Positions 19,402-28,505 are shown, counted from the stretch's first letter. The stretch: DNA of 64,000 nucleotides from Fuscovulum blasticum DSM 2131 (GCF_003034965.1 NZ_PZKE01000014.1:31126-95125), one strand, 5' to 3'. Made by a program: numbers and translations. Notes: generated from the sequence alone by a model not told the origin.

Positions 19402-19481
19402 GGGGCCTCCTTCAGACCCGGGCAAGGTAACGGCCCGGGGGGCGCAGGGGCAAGGAACGGGGCGAATTGAACTTGATGCGT

Positions 19482-19504
19482 GAAAGGGGATAATTTTTCC
19501 TTTC
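19482..19504 (-). promoter_or_regulatory. Inverted repeat upstream of cysA
   Basis: GAAAGG (19482-19487) and CCTTTC (19499-19504) are perfect 6-base arms around an AT-rich 11-base centre, about 80 bases upstream of the cysA start. The N11 spacing would suit a LysR-type sulfur regulator such as CysB, but the arms are not a known consensus and this is only a candidate. Confidence 0.35.
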
Positions 19505-19766
19505 ATGCCGCCATTTTCGGTGAAATCTTCTATTCAGGCGAAATTCGGCAGATTTGATGCAGGATTCGCCCACCGGCGTTCGTGCCATTCCGGGCGTATG
19601 GAAAGGTTGCGGACGGGGCCCTGCCCTGCCGCGTTCGGCCCTGGAAAACCCAGCACTTTCAAGCGGATCAGGCCTGCCTTGCCGGCTCTGCCACTGACAG
19701 GGCGCGGGCTGGGAGGCCGTGGTTTCGCGGGATGTCCGGCGAAGGGGCCGGGGGGCTGCGCCGCCC

Positions 19767-19803
19767 TGCGTTCAAAGACGCATCCGCAAGGCGGATCCGC
19801 CTT
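19767..19803. repeat. Cluster of adjacent palindromes
   Basis: Two neighbouring hairpins: TGCGT/ACGCA (19767-19782) around six bases, and the 16-base perfect palindrome AAGGCGGATCCGCCTT (19788-19803). The design resembles repetitive extragenic palindromes. The copy number in the genome cannot be judged from this window. Confidence 0.45.
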
Positions 19804-19883
19804 CATCAGAGCAGAGTTCATCGCCGGGATGCGCCTGCGAGGCGCGCGCCCGGACTGCCGCGGCAATGGCGGCAGCAAACCGA

Positions 19884-19912
19884 TTGACCCGAATCAATGT
19901 GTATCATATGTT
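19884..19912 (+). promoter_or_regulatory. Candidate promoter of the dctPQM-hyuAB operon
   Basis: TTGACC (19884-19889) and TATGTT (19907-19912) are separated by 17 bases, and the start codon of dctP follows 43 bases later. The -10 lies inside one inverted repeat and another repeat covers the region just after the likely transcription start. Confidence 0.5.
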
Positions 19913-19916
19913 GATA
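19902..19916 (+). promoter_or_regulatory. Operator-like inverted repeat overlapping the -10 of dctP
   Basis: TATCA (19902-19906) and TGATA (19912-19916) are perfect 5-base arms around a 5-base spacer. The site covers the predicted -10, so a bound protein would block transcription. The IclR protein encoded in the same operon is the obvious candidate. Confidence 0.45.
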
Positions 19917-19920
19917 TGGC

Positions 19921-19937
19921 GTTTCAATATAAGAAAC
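19921..19937 (+). promoter_or_regulatory. IclR-type operator candidate upstream of dctP
   Basis: GTTTC (19921-19925) and GAAAC (19933-19937) are perfect arms around AATATAA. A symmetric GTTTC/GAAAC-like palindrome with an AT-rich centre resembles operators bound by several IclR-family repressors. It lies 18 bases before the dctP start codon, and an IclR gene is the fourth gene of the operon. Confidence 0.5.
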
Positions 19938-19955
19938 GAAATGGGAGGAGAAACC

Positions 19956-20939
19956 ATGAATATCCGATACGGCGCCTTCGCCGTAATTGCGCTCCTGTGC
20001 CCTGCGGCTGGCTGGGCGCAGGACTACACGCTGAAGTTTGGCCACGCCGCGACATCGACGCACCTGTTCCAGGACGGGCTGGTGATGTTCGCCGAAAAGG
20101 TGGCCGACAAGACCGATGGCAAGGTGAAGGTCGAAGTCTTCGGTGACCGCCAGCTTGGCGATGACAAGCAGCTTCTGGAGGGGGTGCAGCTTGGAACAAT
20201 CGACGGTGCGCTGGTGTCAGTGCCGACAATCCCGCTGACGCTGAACGCCCCGGCGTTCGACGCGCTGCAGTTGCCGTTCCTTGTGCCGAGCTATGACAAG
20301 ATGGCCGAAGTCCTGTCCTCGGATGTCGGGTCGCAGTTTCTGGATACCTTGACGCCCCTGGGCATCAAGGGGCTGGGCTATGTCGAGGCGGGACAGCGCC
20401 ACTTCCTGTCGCGCACCAAGCAGGTGACGACGGTCGATGATTTCAAGGGCCTGAAAACCCGCATCGTTCCCACGCCACTTCACAAGGCAATCTGGGAAGC
20501 GGTTGGCACCAGCCCCATCGGCATGGCCTTCGGCGAGGTGTTCTCGGCGCTGGAAACCGGAACGATCGACGCGGTCGAGATCAACCTGTCGTCTGCCTAT
20601 GCCGAAAGCTATTACGAGGCCGCCAAGAACGTGACGCTGACAGGCCATTACTTCTGGCCCGGCGTGCTTATGATGAGCGGTGCCAAGTTCGACAGCCTGC
20701 CGGAAGATGTGCAAAAGGCCATTGCCGAGGCTGCGCATGAAGTCATCGTCGAGCAGTATGCGCTGGCCCGCGATCAAGAGGCGGAAACTGCCAGAAAGCT
20801 GGAAGAAAAGGGCGCGATCATCTCGCAGTTCAGCGAACTGCCCGAGATGCAGGCCCGGGTGCAGCCGGTGGTCGATGCCTGGCTGACAAAAGACCCGCTG
20901 ATCCAGGTCTTCGTTGACGCGGTGCGCGCCACGAACTGA
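19956..20939 (+). CDS. dctP: TRAP transporter substrate-binding protein (DctP family)
   Basis: A 327-residue periplasmic solute receptor with a signal peptide (about 1-22, ending AAGWA) and the DctP pattern: LKFGHAATSTHLFQDGLVMFAE, FGDRQLGDDKQLLEGVQLGTID, and the ligand-binding segment LKTRIVPTPLHKAIWEAVG with its conserved arginine. DctP proteins usually bind carboxylates. The ATG has a strong GGAGGAG 5-11 bases upstream; the 79 upstream codons are excluded. It is the first gene of the catabolic operon. Confidence 0.95.
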   Translation: MNIRYGAFAVIALLCPAAGWAQDYTLKFGHAATSTHLFQDGLVMFAEKVADKTDGKVKVEVFGDRQLGDDKQLLEGVQLGTIDGALVSVPTIPLTLNAPAFDALQLPFLVPSYDKMAEVLSSDVGSQFLDTLTPLGIKGLGYVEAGQRHFLSRTKQVTTVDDFKGLKTRIVPTPLHKAIWEAVGTSPIGMAFGEVFSALETGTIDAVEINLSSAYAESYYEAAKNVTLTGHYFWPGVLMMSGAKFDSLPEDVQKAIAEAAHEVIVEQYALARDQEAETARKLEEKGAIISQFSELPEMQARVQPVVDAWLTKDPLIQVFVDAVRATN

Positions 20940-20951
20940 TCCGCGCGGGGC

Positions 20952-20973
20952 GCGGCCAGCCCAAGGCGGCCGC
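20952..20973 (+). terminator. Hairpin between dctP and dctQ
   Basis: GCGGCC (20952-20957) and GGCCGC (20968-20973) can pair around a 10-base loop, 12 bases after the dctP stop. There is no T-tract, so it is more likely a stabilising or attenuating structure that lets the binding protein be made in excess over the membrane subunits. Confidence 0.35.
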
Positions 20974-21064
20974 CCCCCTCTCCGTCCGCATCACTCCGAC
21001 ACGGTTTCCAGCGTGGCCCACGGGCCGCGGCGGGGAAGGTGTGTCCGATCACGGGAAACAAGCC

Positions 21065-21625
21065 ATGCGTGCCATGCGACGCACATTCGACGCGATCCTT
21101 TCGACCTGCCTCATCTGGATGCTGGTTGTTCTGTTGGGGGTGATGTTGGTGCAGATCTTTCTGCGCTACGGGTTTTCCACTTCGCTGATCTGGGGCGAAG
21201 AGGTGTGCCGGTATCTGCTTGTCTGGGTGTCTTTCCTGGGGGCGATCCTGGCCTATGAACGCGGCGAGATCGCAAGCGTTCCGATGCTGCGCGATGCGCT
21301 GCCGCGCCGGCTTGGCCTTGTCCTGGCCATGTTTGCCAATGCCTGCGGCGTGGTGCTGCTGGCTGTGCTGGTCTGGTACGGCTGCATCTATGCCCATCGT
21401 CTTGGGTCGGCGCCAATTCCCGCGATGAAATTCCTGCTGGGCGATCTGTTCGGGCCGGATGTGGCGGTGCCCAGCATGTTCTGGATCTATGTCGCGCTGC
21501 CTGTGGGCCTGGCCCTGTTCGCGCTGCGGCTGGCGATGGATATTCTGCTCTACGCCCGGATGATGAACCGTGGCCAACGTGCCTCGGACCTGCGCGACGA
21601 TCTTGCCCGGGAGATGCACGGATGA
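21065..21625 (+). CDS. dctQ: TRAP transporter small permease (DctQ family)
   Basis: A 186-residue membrane protein with four hydrophobic segments, the normal DctQ topology: ILSTCLIWMLVVLLGVMLVQ, YLLVWVSFLGAILAYERG (with the conserved WGEEVCRYLLVW region), LVLAMFANACGVVLLAVLVW and MFWIYVALPVGLALFALRL. The start is uncertain: GTG at 21041 (with GGGGAAGG too close) or ATG at 21065; the ATG was chosen. It overlaps dctM by 4 bases. Confidence 0.9.
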   Translation: MRAMRRTFDAILSTCLIWMLVVLLGVMLVQIFLRYGFSTSLIWGEEVCRYLLVWVSFLGAILAYERGEIASVPMLRDALPRRLGLVLAMFANACGVVLLAVLVWYGCIYAHRLGSAPIPAMKFLLGDLFGPDVAVPSMFWIYVALPVGLALFALRLAMDILLYARMMNRGQRASDLRDDLAREMHG

Positions 21626-22896
21626 TCCTGTATCTGGGCATTTTCTTCGTTGCGCTGATGATCGGTATGCCCGTTGCCCTGGGGCTGGGCATGGCCTCGC
21701 TGATCTATCTGCTGATCGAGGGGCACGGTCATCTGCTGATGGCCTTCCCGCAGCGCATGATCGCCGGGATCGACAGTTTCCTTCTGCTGACGATCCCCTT
21801 CTTCATCCTGGCCGGAAACCTGATGAGCGCGGCCAACATGACCGGCCATATCGTGCGGTCCGCCCAGCTTTTGGTCGGGCGCATCAAGGGCGGGCTGGCA
21901 ATCGTCAACGTGCTGTCAAACTTCCTGCTGTCGGGGGCCAGCGGGGCTGCAACTTCTGAGGCGGCTGCGGTCGGCGGCATCATGATCCCGCCGATGAAGC
22001 GCGATGGCTATGATCCGGCCTATGCGGCCGCGCTGACCGCGACCGGCTCGCTTCTGGGGCCGCTGATTCCGCCGTCCTTGCCGCTGATCCTGTTCGGTGT
22101 GCTGTCGGGCACCTCGATCGGCGATCTGTTCCTGGCGGGGATTGTGCCGGGCATCATCCTTGGCGGGCTGCTGCTGGTGTACGCCCTTTGGAAAGGGCAC
22201 CGTGAAAACCACCCCGTCGCCCCCCGCGTGCCGGTGGAAGAGCGGCGCGGCATCCTGATCACGGCCACCCCGGCGATCATCATGCCCATCCTGATCGTGG
22301 TGGGCATCCGCAGCGGGATCTTCACCCCGACCGAGGCCGCCGGCGTGGCCTGTCTTTATGCGCTGGCCTGCGGCTTCTTCATCTATCGCTCGCTGAACTG
22401 GACAAAGCTGCGGAAGTGCTTCTACGACACCGCCACCATGTCTTGCGGCGTGATGCTGGTGGTGGCGATGGCCAGCATGACGGGCTTTGTACTGGGGATC
22501 GAAAGCCTGCCGCAAAAGGTTGCCGCGCTGATCCTGGGGCTGACAGAGAACCCGGTTCTGCTGGTGATCCTGCTGAACGTGATCCTGCTGATCCTGGGGC
22601 TTTTCCTGGAGCCGCTGGCTGCGATGGTCCTCATCATGCCGATCCTGAATGCGCTGGCGCCGACCATCGGCATGGATTCGGTGCAGATGGGCGTGATGGT
22701 TGTCCTGAACCTGATGATCGGCCTGTGCACGCCTCCGGTGGGGCTGGTCCTGTTCATCGTCAGTTCCATCGCGCGCAGCCCGCTTCAGGCCGTGGCGCGG
22801 GCATCGCTTCCCATGCTGTGCCTGTGCCTGATCGTTCTGTTTCTCGTTGCGGCGGTTCCAGGCATCACGCTTGGCATCCCGGCTTTGTTGAAGTGA
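21622..22896 (+). CDS. dctM: TRAP transporter large permease (DctM family)
   Basis: A 424-residue protein with about twelve hydrophobic segments and the DctM features AGNLMSAANMTGHIVR, LSGASGAATSEAAAVGG and GLCTPPVGLVLF. It is the sodium- or proton-coupled transport subunit that receives substrate from DctP. Its ATG overlaps the dctQ stop (ATGA), and the IclR gene follows 7 bases later. Confidence 0.96.
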   Translation: MILYLGIFFVALMIGMPVALGLGMASLIYLLIEGHGHLLMAFPQRMIAGIDSFLLLTIPFFILAGNLMSAANMTGHIVRSAQLLVGRIKGGLAIVNVLSNFLLSGASGAATSEAAAVGGIMIPPMKRDGYDPAYAAALTATGSLLGPLIPPSLPLILFGVLSGTSIGDLFLAGIVPGIILGGLLLVYALWKGHRENHPVAPRVPVEERRGILITATPAIIMPILIVVGIRSGIFTPTEAAGVACLYALACGFFIYRSLNWTKLRKCFYDTATMSCGVMLVVAMASMTGFVLGIESLPQKVAALILGLTENPVLLVILLNVILLILGLFLEPLAAMVLIMPILNALAPTIGMDSVQMGVMVVLNLMIGLCTPPVGLVLFIVSSIARSPLQAVARASLPMLCLCLIVLFLVAAVPGITLGIPALLK

Positions 22897-22903
22897 GGGA
22901 ACT

Positions 22904-23674
22904 ATGACTGTGGAACTCGACAAATCAGTGAACCAGTCCACCCAGATGGCCTTCATGGTGATCGAAGTGATGGCCGAGATCGGCAAGCCGGTGGCGCTGT
23001 CCGAACTGTCGCGGCGGATCGGATCGTCAAAGGTTCGCGTGTTCCGGTTTCTGCGCACGCTGCTGTCGCTGGGCTATGTGCTGCAAGACCCGGAAACCGA
23101 CAAATACCGGCTGTCCTACAAGCTGTATCACCTGGGGCAGGCGCTGGCGGATTCCACCGATATTCTGCGCGAGGCCCGGCCCGTGATGGTGGAGTTGCGC
23201 GATACGACCGGCTTCACGGTGTCGCTTTCGCAGATGGAAGCAACGGGAATGCGTATCCTGGACATGGTGCGCACCGAGCAGCCGGTTGAAATCGTCACCC
23301 GCCCCGGCGCGCTGCTGGACTTTCATGCCTCGGCGCAGGGCAAGATTGCCCTGGCCTTCGGCGGGGCACATCTGGCCGAAGGGCCGCTGCGCCAATGGAC
23401 GGGCGAAACCCCGACAGATCGCGCGATCGTGGCTGCGGACGTTCTGGCCGCGCGCAAGCTGGGCTGGGCCGAGGCCCCCAATCAGACGCTGCAAGGGGTG
23501 ACCGCGGTCTCGGCCCCTGTGTTCGACAGGGACGGCGCCTTCATCGCCACACTGACCATCGCCGGGCCGACGATGATCATCGGCACCCCCCCGGCCGAGC
23601 GCTTCATCGAGGCGCTGATCGGGGCGGCCCGCAAAATCTCCATCAATCTTGGAAACACGGACCAACACACATGA
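22904..23674 (+). CDS. IclR family transcriptional regulator
   Basis: A 256-residue regulator. The N-terminal winged helix-turn-helix (about 12-65) reads VIEVMAEIGKPVALSELSRRIGSSKVRVFRFLRTL, followed by the IclR effector domain (about 80-250) with DFHASAQGKIALAFGG and ISAPVFD-like VSAPVFDRDGAFIATLTIAGP. It lies inside the operon between the transporter and the enzymes, so it probably controls the operon itself, perhaps through the repeats at 19902-19937. The stop overlaps hyuA by 4 bases. Confidence 0.93.
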   Translation: MTVELDKSVNQSTQMAFMVIEVMAEIGKPVALSELSRRIGSSKVRVFRFLRTLLSLGYVLQDPETDKYRLSYKLYHLGQALADSTDILREARPVMVELRDTTGFTVSLSQMEATGMRILDMVRTEQPVEIVTRPGALLDFHASAQGKIALAFGGAHLAEGPLRQWTGETPTDRAIVAADVLAARKLGWAEAPNQTLQGVTAVSAPVFDRDGAFIATLTIAGPTMIIGTPPAERFIEALIGAARKISINLGNTDQHT

Positions 23675-25746
23675 CAAGATACTCTCTGGCGGTCGACATA
23701 GGCGGCACTTTTACAGACGCCGTGCTGCTGGTCGACGATGGCCGCACCTATGTGGACAAGACCCTGACCACGCATGGCAACCTGTTGGAAGGGTTCTTCC
23801 GGGGGGTGAACCTTGTGATGGGGCGCGCGGGAATCAAGCCTGCCGACGTGAACGATGTGATCGTTCATGCAACGACCGTCGTCACCAACGCCCTGATCGA
23901 GCGGAAGGGCCCGCCGGTGGGGCTGATCCTGACAAAGGGGTTCACGGATATCCTCTATATCCGGGACGAGCATCGCTATGACATGTACGATCCCCAGATC
24001 GAATTCGCCGAACCCCTGATCCCCCGCGAACGGACCTGGGCGCTGGATGAACGTGTTCTGGCCGACGGTTCGGTCGAGACTGCGGCGCAGGTGGCGGAGA
24101 TCGAGGCCATCGCCAGGGACTGTCTGGCGCGGGGCATTGAATCTGTCGGCGTCAGCCTGATCAACGCCTATCGCAACGGTGTGAACGAGGCGCTGGTGGC
24201 CGAGGTCTTTGCCCGCGTGGCGCCGGAGATCTTCGTTTCGCTGTCGTCAGAGATCGCGCCGCAGATGCGGGAATATCTGCGCACGTCGACCGTTGCGATC
24301 AATGCCTATACCGTGCCGATCACCCGGCCCTATCTGAACGCGCTGATTGCAGAGCTGGAAAAGCAGGGCTTTTCGCAGCAGCCGCTGATCATGCTGTCAA
24401 ATGGCGGTGTGATCGGGGCGGGCAGGGCAGGAACGCTGCCCGTGCGCATGATCGAAAGCGGCCCGGCGGCCGGGGCGCTGGTGGCCTGCTATTTCTCGCG
24501 CATCTTCGGGTTGCCGGACCTGATCTCGTTCGACATGGGCGGAACCACGGCCAAGGCCTGCATGATCCAGAACCACGAACCGCTGGTGATAGGCACCTTC
24601 GAGGTGGATCGCCGCTACCGTTTCAAGCCCGGTTCGGGGATGCCAATCACGGTGCCGTCAATCGACATGATCGAGATCGGTGCCGGCGGCGGGTCGATCG
24701 CCTGGGTTGATGAACTGGGCTTGCTGCGGACCGGACCGGAAAGCGCCGGGTCGATCCCCGGTCCGGTCAGCTATGGCCGGGGCGGCCAGGAGCCCTGCGT
24801 CACCGATGCCGATGTCGTTCTGGGTATTCTGGACCCCGACCGCTTTCTGGGCGGCGACATGAAGCTGGATGCGGCGGCGGCCAGGGCCGCGATTGCCAGG
24901 CTTGGCGCAAAGATCAATCTGACGGCCGAACAGACCGCCTGGGGTATCTATGAAGTGGTGTGCGAGCAGATGGCCTCGGCCGCGCGCACCCATGCCACGG
25001 ACCGGGGGGTCGACTATCGCGGCCTGCCGATGCTGGCCTTTGGCGGTGCGGGCCCCGTTCACGCCTGCCTTGTGGCGGATCTGATTGAATCGAAGCAGGT
25101 CATCTATCCCCCGCTCGCCTCGGTCTTGTCGGCCTTTGGCACCCTGGTGACGCCTGCGCAGATTGACCTGGTGCGAAGCCAGCTTTGCCCCATGGATCGG
25201 CTTGATCCCGATGCGGCCCGCGGCTTTGTCTCTCAGATGACCGAAGAGGGCACGGCGGCCCTGAAGGAGGCCGGCCTTGCCGAGGCGGACATCAGCTTCG
25301 TCTTCGGTGCGGACCTGCGCTATCTTGGCCAGCAGTCCGAACTGCGGATCGAACTGCCCTTCGATCCGCGCAGCGGTCTGAACACCGGCATCATGCGCGA
25401 GATCTTCGAGCGCGAGTATGTCGCGCAATATGGCCTGAAGCTGGCCGATATGGCGATCGAACTGGTGAACTGGCATGTCACGGCCAGGGGCAGCCTGCCT
25501 GACCGCGCCGCGGCGCATGTGATCAGGGGGGGCAGCCGCCCCACGCCGCGCAGCCGTGTCGTTCATTTCCGCGGCAAGCCCACGGAAACCGCCGTCTACA
25601 CCCGTTCGGAGCTGATGGAGGGCGAGGTGATCGCCGGTCCCGTCATCGTGGAAGAGCGCGAAACCACGATCTTCGTCCTGCCGGGATGGACGATCCGCCT
25701 GCACCCCAACGGCAGCCTTGTTGCCGACAAAATGACGGAGCTTTGA
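23671..25746 (+). CDS. hyuA: Hydantoinase/oxoprolinase A family ATPase subunit
   Basis: A 691-residue protein of the HyuA family with an actin-like ATPase fold: VDIGGTFTDAVLL (about 7-19), VHATTVVTNALIERKG, ISFDMGGTTAKAC (about 285), GAGGGSIAWVD and FGGAGPVHA. HyuA works with HyuB in ATP-dependent hydrolysis of cyclic amides such as N-methylhydantoin or 5-oxoproline; relatives are subunits of acetone and acetophenone carboxylases. The substrate here is unknown. It starts inside the IclR stop codon (ATGA) and ends 2 bases before hyuB. Confidence 0.93.
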   Translation: MTRYSLAVDIGGTFTDAVLLVDDGRTYVDKTLTTHGNLLEGFFRGVNLVMGRAGIKPADVNDVIVHATTVVTNALIERKGPPVGLILTKGFTDILYIRDEHRYDMYDPQIEFAEPLIPRERTWALDERVLADGSVETAAQVAEIEAIARDCLARGIESVGVSLINAYRNGVNEALVAEVFARVAPEIFVSLSSEIAPQMREYLRTSTVAINAYTVPITRPYLNALIAELEKQGFSQQPLIMLSNGGVIGAGRAGTLPVRMIESGPAAGALVACYFSRIFGLPDLISFDMGGTTAKACMIQNHEPLVIGTFEVDRRYRFKPGSGMPITVPSIDMIEIGAGGGSIAWVDELGLLRTGPESAGSIPGPVSYGRGGQEPCVTDADVVLGILDPDRFLGGDMKLDAAAARAAIARLGAKINLTAEQTAWGIYEVVCEQMASAARTHATDRGVDYRGLPMLAFGGAGPVHACLVADLIESKQVIYPPLASVLSAFGTLVTPAQIDLVRSQLCPMDRLDPDAARGFVSQMTEEGTAALKEAGLAEADISFVFGADLRYLGQQSELRIELPFDPRSGLNTGIMREIFEREYVAQYGLKLADMAIELVNWHVTARGSLPDRAAAHVIRGGSRPTPRSRVVHFRGKPTETAVYTRSELMEGEVIAGPVIVEERETTIFVLPGWTIRLHPNGSLVADKMTEL

Positions 25747-25748
25747 AG

Positions 25749-27305
25749 ATGGATGGCGTAGAACTTCAGATCCTGTGGTCGAACCTGATCGGGATCGTTT
25801 CGGAACAGGCCCGCGCCCTGCAACGTATCGCCTTTTCGCCCATCGTCCGCGAGGCGGGCGATCTGGCAAACGGTCTGTTCGATGCCCGCGCCCGCATGGT
25901 TGCGCAGGCGGTGACCGGCACGCCGGGCCACATCAACTCGCTTGCCGCCGCGGCGCGCAACCTGCTTGCCCATGTCGATGCAGACAAGCTGCAACCGGGT
26001 GATGTGCTGATCACCAATGACCCCTGGATGTCGGCGGGCCATTTCTTCGACATCACGATCCTGTCGCCGATCTTTCGCGGTGAAAGGCTTATCGGCTATG
26101 CCGGATCGACCATTCACCACACCGATATCGGCGGCTATGGCATCGGGTCCGGTGCGCGCGACCTGCATGAGGAAGGGCTGTGGATTCCCGTCCTCAAACT
26201 TTACGAGGCAGGGGTGCGCAATGAGACGCTGTTCTCGATCATCACCCGGAACGTGCGCACGCCCGATGCGTTGCTGGGCGACCTTGGGGCACAGGTTTCA
26301 TCCGGCATGATCGCATCGCAGCGGCTGAATGCGCTGTGCGACCGTTACGGGCTGGATGACATCGAGACCCTGGCAGACGAGATCATCAACAGATCGGAAG
26401 CCGCCACGCGCGACTCGATCCGCGCGCTGCCGGGGGGCACGTTCCACGGGTCTTCCACCTTTGACGTGCCGGGTGGGGACCGGATCACGCTGAAGACGGC
26501 CGTGACGATTGATAACGTGGCCGGCGAGATCACGGTCGATTTCGCGGGGTCGTCGGGCCGCAGCCCGCGCGGCATCAACGTGGTGCCCGCCTATACGCAA
26601 GCCTATGCGACCTTTGCCATCCGTTCGACCCTGAACCCGGATCTGCCCAACAATGCAGGCTCGCTTTCGCCAATCAGGCTGAAGCTGCCGGACAACTGCA
26701 TCGTGAACGCAACCTATCCGTCGCCGGTGAACGCGCGCCATGTGGTTGGCATGTATGTGCCCTTCCCGATCCTGAATGCGCTGGCCCAGGTGGTGCCTGA
26801 CAAGGTGGTTGCCGAAGGCTCTGGCGCGGTGTGGACGGTGCAGATCCAAGGGCAGGATGCCGAGGGGCGGCCCTTTACCTCGTCCATGTTCAACTATTCG
26901 GGCGGAATGGGCGCGCGCGCGACCAAGCCGGGCATTTCGGCGGTCTGTTATCCCACCGGGGTTTCGGCGGTTCCGGTTGAGGTGCTGGAAGCGGCCTATC
27001 CGATTGTCTTTACCTGCAAGGAACTGGAGCTGGGATCGGGCGGGGCAGGGCGCCAGCCCGGGGGCAACGGGCAGCGCATCGGGTTCCGTATGAGAACGAC
27101 GCAACCCTGGCTTCTGAACACCGTGCCCAGCCGTCTGCATGAGGCCCCCCAAGGCCTTGACGGCGGCCAGCCGGGGCGTGCCGGCCAGTTCCTGGTGAAT
27201 GGCACCGCGGCGGTCCTGTCGGGCAAGACCGACATGAAGCCGGGGGACGAGATCATGATGTTCACCCCGGGCGGCGGCGGCTTTGGCGCGCCCGAGCCGG
27301 TCTGA
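25749..27305 (+). CDS. hyuB: Hydantoinase/oxoprolinase B family catalytic subunit
   Basis: A 518-residue HyuB protein: EQARALQRIAFSPIVREAGDLANGLFD, GDVLITNDPWMSAGHFFDI and the glycine-rich end FTPGGGGFGAP are family hallmarks. It forms the second half of the HyuAB enzyme. Its length fits hydantoinase/oxoprolinase B better than the larger alpha subunit of acetone carboxylase. The start two bases after hyuA indicates coupled translation. Confidence 0.93.
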   Translation: MDGVELQILWSNLIGIVSEQARALQRIAFSPIVREAGDLANGLFDARARMVAQAVTGTPGHINSLAAAARNLLAHVDADKLQPGDVLITNDPWMSAGHFFDITILSPIFRGERLIGYAGSTIHHTDIGGYGIGSGARDLHEEGLWIPVLKLYEAGVRNETLFSIITRNVRTPDALLGDLGAQVSSGMIASQRLNALCDRYGLDDIETLADEIINRSEAATRDSIRALPGGTFHGSSTFDVPGGDRITLKTAVTIDNVAGEITVDFAGSSGRSPRGINVVPAYTQAYATFAIRSTLNPDLPNNAGSLSPIRLKLPDNCIVNATYPSPVNARHVVGMYVPFPILNALAQVVPDKVVAEGSGAVWTVQIQGQDAEGRPFTSSMFNYSGGMGARATKPGISAVCYPTGVSAVPVEVLEAAYPIVFTCKELELGSGGAGRQPGGNGQRIGFRMRTTQPWLLNTVPSRLHEAPQGLDGGQPGRAGQFLVNGTAAVLSGKTDMKPGDEIMMFTPGGGGFGAPEPV

Positions 27306-27325
27306 CAAAGGGCGAGGAGCAAGAC

Positions 27326-27721
27326 ATGAGCGAAGACCTGCAACCCTTTCGTATGCCGATCAAATGGGAAGACCTGCCCCGCTTTCCGGTGCGGGACCAT
27401 ATCAGCCGCGCCGGATTTCGCGGCGAGGATGTGCTTCTGGTGATGAACTGGCTGGAAAAGGGCATGACCCTTGGAATGCACAAGCATCCGTTCGAACAGA
27501 TTGCCGTCGTGCTGACGGGCCGGATGCGCTGGACGGTGGGAGAGCAGACCTTTGAGGTTGGCGCGGGCGAGGTACTGCGCGTGCCGCCCGATGTGATGCA
27601 CGGCGGGATTCCGATTTCGGATGAGGTGGTGATGAACCTCGATATCTTCTGCCCCATCCGCGAGGATTACCTGGAGATCGTCGAACACCAGGCTGCCGAC
27701 TTTGCGGTCAAGGGAGGCTGA
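27326..27721 (+). CDS. Small cupin domain protein
   Basis: A 131-residue single-domain cupin. Motif 1 is MHKHPFEQIAVVLTGRMRWTVG (two His, with Gln where Glu is common) and motif 2 supplies the last His in VPPDVMHGG, so a metal centre is plausible. In such operons small cupins may be isomerases, decarboxylases or sensors. It is 20 bases after hyuB and one base before the lyase gene, so it belongs to the operon. Confidence 0.8.
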   Translation: MSEDLQPFRMPIKWEDLPRFPVRDHISRAGFRGEDVLLVMNWLEKGMTLGMHKHPFEQIAVVLTGRMRWTVGEQTFEVGAGEVLRVPPDVMHGGIPISDEVVMNLDIFCPIREDYLEIVEHQAADFAVKGG

Positions 27722-27722
27722 G

Positions 27723-28505
27723 ATGGGCTTTCCCGCCGTTCTGGCAGATTTCGCCCCGACCTTGCGTCAGGGCGGGCTGCATCTTTCGACCTTCTGCCAG
27801 TTTCCGGATGCGAATGTGATCGAGGCCCTGGCCAAGACCAGGCTGGAGTCCTTCGTGCTGGATATGCAGCATGGCATGTTCGACGAGGCATCGGTCCTGG
27901 CCTGCGTGGCGGCGGGTGCGCTGGAAGGCAAGCCGGTGCTGGTGCGCCTGCCGGTGGATGCCGGCGGGCTTGCGTCACGGGTGCTCGATTTCGGCGCGGC
28001 GGGGGTTGTGTGCCCGATGGTCAACACCGCCGAAGACGCCAGACGGCTGGTCAGCTATCTGAAGTTCCCGCCGGTCGGCGCCCGAAGCTGGGGGCCGCGC
28101 CGGGCCATTCCGATCACCGGCCAGACGGCGCCCGGCTATCTTGCCCGGGCCAATAACCTGACGCTGGCCTTCGCCATGATCGAAACACGGCAGGCCCTGG
28201 ACAATCTGGATGCCATTCTGGCCGTTCCGGGCATCGACGGGGTTTTCGTCGGTCCGTCCGATCTGTCGGTGTCGTTGTCCGACGGAGCAACGCTGGACAG
28301 CGCCGATGTGGCCCCGGCGCTGGATCTGGTTGCCGCAAAGGCCAGGGCGGCGGGGAAGATTGCAGGCATTTTCGCGATCAACCCGGACTATGCGGCCGAT
28401 TGCGCGGCGCGGGGCTACAGCTTCATCGCGCTGATGCAGGATGCAATGTTCATGGCGCAGGCGGCGGATGCCTCGGTCGCGGCGGTCCGGGGCAAGACCG
28501 GATGA
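27723..28505 (+). CDS. HpcH/HpaI family aldolase/lyase
   Basis: A 260-residue class II aldolase of the HpcH/HpaI (4-hydroxy-2-oxoheptanedioate aldolase/2-dehydro-3-deoxyglucarate aldolase) family with a TIM-barrel pattern. Seen are LDMQHGMFD (catalytic His region), GARSWGPRRA, the metal ligands in MIETRQALDNLDAIL and VFVGPSDLSVSL. It would split or form a C-C bond in a 2-oxo acid or related acyl compound. The ATG has AAGGGAGG 5 bases upstream; it overlaps the next gene by 4 bases. Confidence 0.88.
   Translation: MGFPAVLADFAPTLRQGGLHLSTFCQFPDANVIEALAKTRLESFVLDMQHGMFDEASVLACVAAGALEGKPVLVRLPVDAGGLASRVLDFGAAGVVCPMVNTAEDARRLVSYLKFPPVGARSWGPRRAIPITGQTAPGYLARANNLTLAFAMIETRQALDNLDAILAVPGIDGVFVGPSDLSVSLSDGATLDSADVAPALDLVAAKARAAGKIAGIFAINPDYAADCAARGYSFIALMQDAMFMAQAADASVAAVRGKTG

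Larger units (their letters stand above)
19402..19955. other. Intergenic region between cysA and dctP, no gene seen
   Basis: These 554 bases separate divergent operons. Open frames here are unsupported: none has a recognisable product or ribosome site. The left part holds an inverted repeat upstream of cysA, the middle holds a run of palindromes (19767-19803), and the right end holds the dctP promoter with two inverted repeats, each listed separately. Confidence 0.7.

Noticed and set aside
19719..19955. 79-codon N-terminal extension of DctP
   Set aside because: A signal peptide starts at 19956 directly after a strong GGAGGAG, and the extension runs through promoter and palindrome DNA.
25749..27305. 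Calling HyuAB an acetone carboxylase
   Set aside because: HyuB is much shorter than the carboxylase alpha subunit and the small gamma subunit is missing; it remains only a hypothesis for the reaction type.
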